In this document: one piece after another, positions 1 through 5,273 of the stretch | Position numbering within the stretch: the stretch's first letter is position 1 | Layout: each line of letters starts with the position of its first letter | Assembly (NCBI RefSeq): GCF_937976295.1 | Contig: NZ_CALJRY010000318.1 | Coordinates: forward strand, 1 to 8,523 | Length of the DNA stretch: 8,523 nucleotides | Source of the DNA: an uncultured Rothia sp. | Lineage (GTDB): Bacteria > Actinomycetota > Actinomycetes > Actinomycetales > Micrococcaceae | Reading direction: 5' to 3' | Notes under the pieces: model-generated | Seen by the model: only the letters and a program-made list of their open reading frames with translations | Databases searched by the model: none | Told to the model about the DNA's origin: nothing | Program-made: the position numbers and the translations under genes

Positions 1-774
1 GTTGATCCCCGCCTGGCACGCGATGCCGAAGGCACCGCCAAGATGGCTCGTGAACTCTACGAGCGCGTGGGCCGCGAAAACGTCATGATCAAGATCCCCG
101 CAACCCAGGAAGGTCTGCGCCCCATCGCAGAGACCCTGGCTGCTGGCATCAGCGTGAACGTGACCCTGATCTTCTCCCTGACCCGCTACCGCGAGGTCAT
201 CAACGCCTACATGCTCGGCCTGGAGCAGGCGCTGGAGAACGGCAAGGACCTGTCCACCATCCACTCGGTCGCATCCTTCTTCGTCTCCCGCGTAGACACC
301 GAAATCGATGCACGCCTCGAAGCTGCCGGCGGCGACGCTGTACAGCTCAAGGGCAAGGCAGGCCTGGCAAACGCACGCCTCGCCTACGAGGTGTTCGAGG
401 AAATGTTCTCCTCCGAGCGTTGGGCACGCTTGGAAGCACACGGCGCGAACGTACAGCGCCCGCTGTGGGCATCCACCGGCGTGAAGGATCCCTCGCTGCC
501 GGACACCCTGTACGTCACCGGCCTGGTCGCACCCAACACCGTGAACACCATGCCCGAGGCAACCCTGAACGCTGTTGCTGACCACGGTGAGATTACCGGC
601 AACACCATCGTGCCGAACTACTCCGAGTCCAACAAGGTTCTGGACGCTATCTCCGTTCATGTCTCCTACCCGGAGGTCGTGGAGAAGCTCGAGGTTGAGG
701 GCCTGTCCAAGTTCGACGTCTCCTGGGAAGAACTGCTGCAGACCGTCCGCGAGGCACTCGAGCAGGCTAAGTAG
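1..774 (+). CDS. tal: Transaldolase, 3' part (5' end lies outside the window)
   Basis: Transaldolase moves a dihydroxyacetone unit between sugar phosphates in the cytosolic non-oxidative pentose phosphate pathway. The frame is open from base 1, so 257 residues are visible; the actinobacterial enzyme is about 370, so roughly 110 N-terminal residues are missing. The visible part opens with VDPRLA, the end of the family signature whose catalytic Glu would lie just upstream. MIKIPAT carries the Schiff-base lysine (visible residue 31, codon 91-93). NVTLIFS (Asn53, Thr55) corresponds to Asn154/Thr156 of E. coli TalB, and SFFVSRVD and LWASTGVKDP are further family blocks. The ATG at 43 is internal, since homology continues upstream of it. 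The gene lies just before zwf, as is usual in actinobacteria, where tkt normally precedes it. Family assignment is firm; the N-terminus cannot be judged. Confidence 0.96.
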   Translation, partial: VDPRLARDAEGTAKMARELYERVGRENVMIKIPATQEGLRPIAETLAAGISVNVTLIFSLTRYREVINAYMLGLEQALENGKDLSTIHSVASFFVSRVDTEIDARLEAAGGDAVQLKGKAGLANARLAYEVFEEMFSSERWARLEAHGANVQRPLWASTGVKDPSLPDTLYVTGLVAPNTVNTMPEATLNAVADHGEITGNTIVPNYSESNKVLDAISVHVSYPEVVEKLEVEGLSKFDVSWEELLQTVREALEQAK

Positions 775-803
775 CCGCACAGTAGCCGCGCCCCAGTAGC
801 CGC
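770..803. repeat. Three short direct repeats AGTAGCCGC over the tal stop codon
   Basis: AGTAGCCGC occurs at 770-778, 781-789 and 795-803. The first copy includes the tal TAG stop codon, and the copies bring extra TAG triplets downstream. This looks like a small local duplication. No function is evident from the sequence. Confidence 0.5.
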
Positions 804-871
804 CGAGATATAGCGCGGCACTAAACGCTGTCGGTGTGCACCGCCCGATGTGCGCCGCGGCACCCCTACCC

Positions 872-924
872 AATCCGCCGGGGTTCCCGCCAGAGCTTCA
901 CTGCTCGGGGAATCCCGGCGGGTT
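872..924 (+). terminator. GC-rich hairpin between tal and zwf, candidate terminator
   Basis: Bases 872-888 pair with 908-924 along 17 positions, with two G-U wobbles and no mismatches. The loop contains an inner GAGC/GCTC pair (893-896 with 903-906). No T-run follows, so this would be a terminator of the U-less kind seen in high-GC actinobacteria, or an mRNA-stabilising 3' structure for tal. It lies about 100 nt after the tal stop and upstream of the likely zwf promoter, so it would separate tal from the zwf unit. Confidence 0.55.
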
Positions 925-954
925 AGGTGCCCCTCATATCATTCCGTCAAAACC

Positions 955-972
955 GGTACAATACAGGGTACA
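955..972 (+). promoter_or_regulatory. Candidate zwf promoter -10 with GGTACA direct repeat
   Basis: TACAAT at 957-962 matches the actinobacterial -10 form TAnnnT and would give a zwf leader of about 90 nt. No convincing -35 hexamer lies 16-18 bp upstream. The hexamer GGTACA occurs at 955-960 and again at 967-972, a 12-bp period that overlaps the -10 and the expected start of transcription. That placement would suit an operator. This is read by eye only. Confidence 0.35.
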
Positions 973-1061
973 CACCTTCCAAAATGCGGCATCGCCTCCG
1001 CGCGAATAAGGTACGAACCGCGCGCCGCACGAACCAACCAAGGCAATCAAAGGAATATATT

Positions 1062-2609
1062 GTGACTAACGGTCATGAATCGAATCCCCTCAGGGACACT
1101 CGCGACCGCCGCATTACCCGCATTGCGGGGCCGTCCGCGCTCGTCTTCTTTGGCGTGACCGGCGACCTGGCCCGCAAGAAGCTGCTTCCGGCAGTGTACG
1201 ACCTCATGAACCGCGGTTTGCTCCCGCCGAGCTTCGGCCTCGTCGGCTTCGGCCGCCGCCCCTGGAGCGATGACGACTTCCGCGCCTACGTGCGTGAATC
1301 TGTTGAGGCAAACGCCCGCACCCCCTTCCGCGAGGACGTGTGGAACCAGTTCCAGCAGGGCATGCGATTCGTCGTGGGTGCCTTCGACGACGACGCAGCC
1401 TATGAACAGCTCAAGAGCACCCTCGCCGAACTCGACGAGCGTGGCGCCCACGGCAACCACGCCTTCTACCTGTCCATCCCGCCGAAGGCATTCGAGCAGG
1501 TTCTCACCAAGCTCGCCGAACACGACCTCGCATCCCGCGATAACGACACCGTCAACCCCGTCGACGGTTGGCGCCGCGTGGTTATTGAGAAGCCTTTCGG
1601 TCACAACCTTGAGAGCGCCCGCGAGCTGAACTCCATCGTGGAGGCGGTCTTCCCGCCCGACGCCGTGTTCCGCATCGACCACTACCTGGGCAAGGAAACC
1701 GTGCAGAACATCCTGGCGATGCGTTTCTCCAACCAGATGTTCGAGCCGCTCTGGAACTCCAACTACGTTGACCACGTCCAGATCACCATGGCCGAAGACA
1801 TCGGCATCGGCTCCCGTGCAGGCTACTACGACGGCGTGGGTGCAGCCCGCGACGTCATCCAGAACCACCTGCTGCAGCTGCTCGCCCTCACCGCCATGGA
1901 GGAGCCCCTCAGCCTCGACGCCAAGCACCTGCGCGCCGAGAAGGCTAAGGTCCTCGAAGCAGTCCGCATTGACGATTTGCCGAATTCCTTCGCGATTGGC
2001 CAGTACGCCGCAGGCTACCAGGGCGGCGAGCACGTCAACGGCTTCTTCGACGAAAACGACATCCCCGCAGACTCCCGCACCGAAACTTTCGCTGCGCTGA
2101 AAGTCTCCATCGCAAACCGCCGCTGGGAAGGCACCCCCTTCTACCTGCGCGCCGGCAAGCGCCTGGGCCGCCGAGTCACCGAAATCGCCGTCATCTTCAA
2201 GAAGTCCTCCGACCGTCTCTTCGGCGAACGTGAAAACCCGCAGGTCGGCCAGAACGCCGTCGTCATCCGCGTGCAGCCCGACGAAGGCATGACCATCCGA
2301 TTCTCCGCGAAGGTGCCCGGCACCCAGATGGAAATCCGCGACGTCAACATGGACTTCGGCTACGGCCACTCCTTCACCGAAGAGTCCCCCGAAGCGTACG
2401 AACGCCTCATCCTGGACGTTCTGCTCGGTGAGCCGCCGCTGTTCCCCCGCCACGAAGAAGTTGAGCTCTCCTGGAAGATCCTCGACCCCTTCGAAGAATA
2501 CTGGGAAGAAAACCGCATTAAGCCTGAACCCTACGAGTCCGGTTCGTGGGGTCCGCGTTCGGCACACGAGATGCTCGAACGCGACAACCGCGCTTGGAGG
2601 CGCCCGTGA
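1062..2609 (+). CDS. zwf: Glucose-6-phosphate 1-dehydrogenase
   Basis: This enzyme oxidises glucose-6-phosphate to 6-phosphogluconolactone and reduces NADP+, the entry step of the oxidative pentose phosphate pathway. The product is 515 residues, normal for the family. The Rossmann dinucleotide loop GVTGDLARKK is at residues 31-40, EKPFG at 176-180, and the substrate-binding signature RIDHYLGKE at 204-212. GYYDGVGAARDVIQNHLLQ at 254-272 carries the presumed catalytic base His269. The GTG at 1062 is chosen as start because AAAGGA (1049-1054) lies 7 nt upstream. An in-frame ATG at 927 would add 45 basic residues that are unlike the family and lie over the likely promoter region. The stop overlaps the opcA start by 4 nt, so translation is probably coupled. 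Confidence 0.98.
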   Translation: MTNGHESNPLRDTRDRRITRIAGPSALVFFGVTGDLARKKLLPAVYDLMNRGLLPPSFGLVGFGRRPWSDDDFRAYVRESVEANARTPFREDVWNQFQQGMRFVVGAFDDDAAYEQLKSTLAELDERGAHGNHAFYLSIPPKAFEQVLTKLAEHDLASRDNDTVNPVDGWRRVVIEKPFGHNLESARELNSIVEAVFPPDAVFRIDHYLGKETVQNILAMRFSNQMFEPLWNSNYVDHVQITMAEDIGIGSRAGYYDGVGAARDVIQNHLLQLLALTAMEEPLSLDAKHLRAEKAKVLEAVRIDDLPNSFAIGQYAAGYQGGEHVNGFFDENDIPADSRTETFAALKVSIANRRWEGTPFYLRAGKRLGRRVTEIAVIFKKSSDRLFGERENPQVGQNAVVIRVQPDEGMTIRFSAKVPGTQMEIRDVNMDFGYGHSFTEESPEAYERLILDVLLGEPPLFPRHEEVELSWKILDPFEEYWEENRIKPEPYESGSWGPRSAHEMLERDNRAWRRP

Positions 2610-3592
2610 TCTCGCACCTGCACAACACCACCGTTTCCGCCATCAACAAGGAACTGAGCCAGCTGCGCGCCAACAACGGCAGCCTCAGCAGCGGACGCGT
2701 GCTCACCCTCGTGGTCCTCGCCGAAAAGGGCCACTCCCGCGAGGCCATGCGCGCGGCAATTCGTGCATCCCACGAGCACCCGAGCCGCGTCATCGTGCAC
2801 ATTTCGCATGACCCGCTCGACCCCGACCAGCTGGATGCAGAAATCCACCTCGGCGGCGACACCGGCGCGTCCGAGATGCTTGTTCTGCGCGGCTGGGGTA
2901 GCGCATCCCGCCCGACCGAGGCGCTGATTTCCGGTCTGCTGCTGCCGGACTCCCCGATTGTGGTCTGGTGGCCGCACTCGGTGCCGGAGAACCCCGCACA
3001 GCACTCCATCGGTCGTATCGCTCAGCGTCGCATCACCGACTCTGCGCGCGCAGAAGACCCGAAGGAAGCTCTCAAGCACCTTGCCGAGGTGTACCGCGCC
3101 GGCGACACCGACCTGGCGTGGACCCGCCTCACCCTGTGGCGCACCCAGCTGGCTGCGCTCCTGGAGCAGGTGCCTTCCTCCCCCGTGCGCCGCGTGGTTG
3201 TGTGGGGTTCGAGCAAGTCCCCGTCCGTGGTTCTGCTCGGTACCTGGCTCGGTTGGAAGCTCAATGCACCCGTGCACCTGGCGACCATCGGTGCGGCAAA
3301 CCGCGGCCTGTACCGCGTCAGCATTGAGCGTGAAGACGGTTCCGTGACCATGTTCCGCCCCGGTATTTCTGTGGCGACCGTTTCCACCCCGTACGCGCCC
3401 GATCAGCAGATTGCTCTGCCGGTGCGTACCCTCGCCGAGTGCATCTCTGAGGAGCTGCGCCGCCTCGACCCGGACGACACCTACGGTGACGTGCTGAAGC
3501 AGGCGCTGCGCACCGTAACCCTCGTGGACGATACCTGCCAGCCTGAAGACATGCTGGATCTCGAAGAATACCCGGAGGTTTTCGATGCCTAA
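2606..3592 (+). CDS. opcA: Glucose-6-phosphate dehydrogenase assembly protein OpcA
   Basis: OpcA is a non-catalytic partner of glucose-6-phosphate dehydrogenase that promotes its oligomeric active state; actinobacteria and cyanobacteria encode it next to zwf. The product is 328 residues from the GTG at 2606. That start has GGAGG (2596-2600) 5 nt upstream and gives an N-terminus (SHLHNTTVSAINKEL) of the form seen in actinobacterial OpcA. A start at 2546 would put 20 further residues inside zwf and lacks support. Conserved blocks are SHEHPSRVIV (55-64), DTGASEMLVLR (85-95), LLLPDSPIVVWWP (111-123), RRITDS (141-146) and YRAGDTDLAWTRLTLWR (163-179). The start overlaps the zwf stop by 4 nt and the gene end overlaps pgl by 8 nt. 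Only one Cys (311) is present. Confidence 0.96.
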   Translation: MISHLHNTTVSAINKELSQLRANNGSLSSGRVLTLVVLAEKGHSREAMRAAIRASHEHPSRVIVHISHDPLDPDQLDAEIHLGGDTGASEMLVLRGWGSASRPTEALISGLLLPDSPIVVWWPHSVPENPAQHSIGRIAQRRITDSARAEDPKEALKHLAEVYRAGDTDLAWTRLTLWRTQLAALLEQVPSSPVRRVVVWGSSKSPSVVLLGTWLGWKLNAPVHLATIGAANRGLYRVSIEREDGSVTMFRPGISVATVSTPYAPDQQIALPVRTLAECISEELRRLDPDDTYGDVLKQALRTVTLVDDTCQPEDMLDLEEYPEVFDA

Positions 3593-4679
3593 GATTCAGA
3601 ACATGGGCGCATCCACCCCCACCCTGGTGGCGCACCCGACCCGCGAGGCTCTCGCCGCGGACGCGGTGACCCGCATCCTCGACATCATTGAGCACGTGCT
3701 CTCTGAACGCACGATTGCCCACATTTCGCTGACCGGCGGCACGATGGGTATCGCCACCTTGAAGGCGTGGGCTGAGAACGAGCGCGTGAAGGATATCGAC
3801 TGGTCCCGCGTGCACTTCTGGTTCTCCGATGAGCGTTACGTGCCCGAGCGTAGCCCCGAACGCAATGACGGTCAGGCTATTGAGGCGCTGCTCGCTCCCC
3901 TGCTTTCGCACGGCCTGGTTGTGGGCAATGTGCACCGCATGGGTCCGTCCGATATTTTCACCGGCCTTGAGGCAGCTGCCGAGCACTACGCTTTCGAGAT
4001 GCGCGACTACGCCGGTTCCGCGCCGGCTGTGAGCGTGCAGATGCCTGAGGGCGCAACCGAACTGCCGCTGGCTGGCGGTCACGGTGGCGGCGCAGGTCAC
4101 GAGCACGGCGGCTCCGGCGGCTGTGGTTGCGGTGGCGGCGGTTGCGGTTCTTCCGCACCCGAGCAGTCCATCGAAGAGACCACTTTGGAAGACTTCGACG
4201 CTGAGGCTGCTGAGCCCGCAGGTGGTTGCGGATGCGGCGGCGGAGGCTGCGGTGGTGGCGGTGGTGGCCAGTGGCCCGCACCGGTCTTTGACATCACCCT
4301 GCTGGGCATGGGCCCGGACGGTCACATCGCTTCTCTGTTCCCGGGCCGCAAGCAGGTTCTGCTGGGTACCGGTCTGCCGGAGGACCCGGTTGAGGGCGGT
4401 AAGGCTGTGACCGTGATGGTTTCTGATTCGCCGAAGCCGCCGGCTGAGCGCGTGTCGGTGACCCTGCCGATTATCAATAATTCGCGTCACGTGTTCTTCC
4501 TCATCACCGGTGAGGATAAGCAGGATGCGACCAGCCGCCTTCTGGCTGGCGCGAAGCTGGACGCTGAGGACCTGAACGCTCAGCTGCTGCTGGAAACCCC
4601 GGCGGTGGGTGCGCGCGGTAAGAAGCAGACCCTGATTTTTGCAACCGAGGAGTCGCTGGCTCCTGAGAACCGCCCGTAA
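3585..4679 (+). CDS. pgl: 6-phosphogluconolactonase with a Gly/Cys/His-rich insert
   Basis: The enzyme hydrolyses 6-phosphogluconolactone to 6-phosphogluconate, the step after Zwf. It belongs to the NagB/6PGL fold: the phosphate loop SLTGGTMG is at residues 48-55, FWFSDERYVP at 78-87, GMGPDGHIASLFPG at 241-254 (catalytic His247 expected), and the C-terminal block PPAERVSVTLPIINNSRHVFFLITGEDK at about 285-312. The length is 364, against about 245-265 in relatives. The extra residues (about 148-232) lie between a helix and the strand leading to GMGPDGH, where relatives have a short loop. The insert holds His166/172/174, two identical 11-residue modules (178-188 and 213-223) with Cys180/182/187 and Cys215/217/222, and an acidic linker (189-212). 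ATG 3585 has GGAGG (3574-3578) 6 nt upstream and overlaps opcA by 8 nt. Core function is secure; the insert's role is unknown. Confidence 0.95.
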   Translation: MPKIQNMGASTPTLVAHPTREALAADAVTRILDIIEHVLSERTIAHISLTGGTMGIATLKAWAENERVKDIDWSRVHFWFSDERYVPERSPERNDGQAIEALLAPLLSHGLVVGNVHRMGPSDIFTGLEAAAEHYAFEMRDYAGSAPAVSVQMPEGATELPLAGGHGGGAGHEHGGSGGCGCGGGGCGSSAPEQSIEETTLEDFDAEAAEPAGGCGCGGGGCGGGGGGQWPAPVFDITLLGMGPDGHIASLFPGRKQVLLGTGLPEDPVEGGKAVTVMVSDSPKPPAERVSVTLPIINNSRHVFFLITGEDKQDATSRLLAGAKLDAEDLNAQLLLETPAVGARGKKQTLIFATEESLAPENRP

Positions 4680-4706
4680 GGTTCCGGTTCTGAACTGCAC
4701 CAAGAT

Positions 4707-4749
4707 AAAGAGTGGAGCCCCGGATAGTTCCGACTGTCCGGGGCTTTTC
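4707..4749 (+). terminator. Rho-independent terminator of the zwf-opcA-pgl unit
   Basis: Bases 4716-4728 pair with 4733-4745 (13 pairs, one G-U wobble) around a TCCG tetraloop of the UNCG type, followed by TTTT and CT. It begins 36 nt after the pgl stop. Bases 4707-4745 match 5204-5242 at 37 of 39 positions, so this is one of a pair of related terminators. Confidence 0.9.
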
Positions 4750-4774
4750 TCTATGGTTTTAAAACACCCCGAAA

Positions 4775-4795
4775 TGGTACTAGGAGTGGTACTAT
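4775..4795 (+). promoter_or_regulatory. TGGTACTA direct repeat and -10 box directly before the hicB-like gene
   Basis: TGGTACTA occurs at 4775-4782 and 4787-4794, a 12-bp period. The second copy forms most of a good -10 hexamer, TACTAT (4790-4795), which ends 5 nt before the ATG at 4801. Transcription would then start at or within a few bases of the start codon, giving a leaderless mRNA, as is common in actinobacteria. AGGAG at 4782-4786 lies 14 nt before the ATG, too far for a usual ribosome binding site. The repeat could be the operator for autoregulation by the encoded DNA-binding protein. No clear -35 is seen. Confidence 0.45.
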
Positions 4796-4800
4796 AAAGT

Positions 4801-5148
4801 ATGCCGAGTCACACTCTCCCCCGCCACGAACTCTACACCTACCGCGTCGAGTGGTCTGAAGACGACCAGGAATTTGTCGGAACCGTTGCCGAATTCCCCA
4901 GCCTCTCATACCTGGCCCCGACCTCAACCGAAGCATTCGCAGGTATCCGAGAAGTCGTCGCCGACACCCTCGAAATTCTTGAAGAAGACGGCCGCGAGGC
5001 ACCCGAACCGTTCTCTCTGCGTTCCTTCTCAGGACGATTCAACTTGCGTGTTTCACCGCAATTGCATCGTCGTCTGGTTCAGCAGGCAGCGCTTTCTCAC
5101 CAGAGCCTGAACCAGTACGTGAGCCAACAGCTCGAAGCAGTCGTCTAA
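4801..5148 (+). CDS. HicB-family antitoxin-like protein, no partner toxin visible
   Basis: The product is 115 residues. The N-terminal half (YTYRVEWSEDDQEFVGTVAEFP at about 12-33, then a helix at about 43-62) matches the partly degraded RNase-H-like fold of HicB antitoxins. The C-terminal half (SGRFNLRVSPQLHRRL, then AALSHQSLNQYVSQQL, about 77-112) matches the ribbon-helix-helix type DNA-binding part of the same family. HicB proteins neutralise the HicA mRNA interferase and repress their own promoter. No HicA-like frame of about 60 residues lies in 4680-4800 or 5149-5273, so the gene is an orphan here. The ATG at 4801 is the only sensible start: an in-frame TAA lies at 4795. The gene stands alone between two matching terminators. 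A solitary regulator or the remnant of a toxin-antitoxin pair are both possible. Confidence 0.8.
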   Translation: MPSHTLPRHELYTYRVEWSEDDQEFVGTVAEFPSLSYLAPTSTEAFAGIREVVADTLEILEEDGREAPEPFSLRSFSGRFNLRVSPQLHRRLVQQAALSHQSLNQYVSQQLEAVV

Positions 5149-5203
5149 GTAAGCCAGTACATCTTCATCATCCAACGAAGATTCCAAAATGTTATGACAT
5201 GAC

Positions 5204-5251
5204 AAAGAGTGGAGCCCCGGATAGTTTCGACTATCCGGGGCTCCACTCTTT
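5204..5251. terminator. Bidirectional terminator, perfect 22-bp palindrome
   Basis: Bases 5204-5225 are fully complementary to 5230-5251 around a TTCG tetraloop. The stem starts with AAAGAG and ends with CTCTTT, so both strands read a hairpin ending in a short T-run. It sits between the converging ends of the hicB-like gene (stop at 5148) and the TerD-like gene (stop at 5274) and can serve both. Its left and central part is nearly identical to the terminator at 4707-4745. Confidence 0.92.
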
Positions 5252-5273
5252 GCTACGCTCGCCTACTGCACGC

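Noticed and set aside
927..1061. Longer zwf start at ATG 927
   Set aside because: It adds 45 basic residues not found in the family and covers the likely promoter. GTG 1062 has AAAGGA at ideal spacing.
1047..2567. Open frame of 506 codons on the minus strand opposite zwf
   Set aside because: It is the shadow of a GC-rich gene: zwf has full-length family motifs in the other strand, and the antisense translation is Val/Gly/Ala/Glu-rich with no domain.
4071..4275. GGC/GGT triplet run in pgl as a simple microsatellite expansion
   Set aside because: Glycine codons are mixed (GGC, GGT, GGA) and the two Cys modules differ only at synonymous positions, which fits maintained protein sequence better than fresh slippage.
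3318..4703. Open frame of 461 codons on the minus strand opposite opcA/pgl
   Set aside because: It lies opposite two well-supported genes, reads through the Gly/Cys insert as Thr/Ala repeats, and starts inside the terminator region.
5161..5182. ATCTTC/GAAGAT inverted repeat after the hicB-like gene
   Set aside because: Only 6 bp with a 10-base loop and no T-run. The strong palindrome 20 bp downstream explains termination.
4750..5273. CRISPR-like or phage attachment repeat
   Set aside because: Only two copies of the 39-bp element, each forming a terminator hairpin at a gene end, with a gene rather than a spacer between them.
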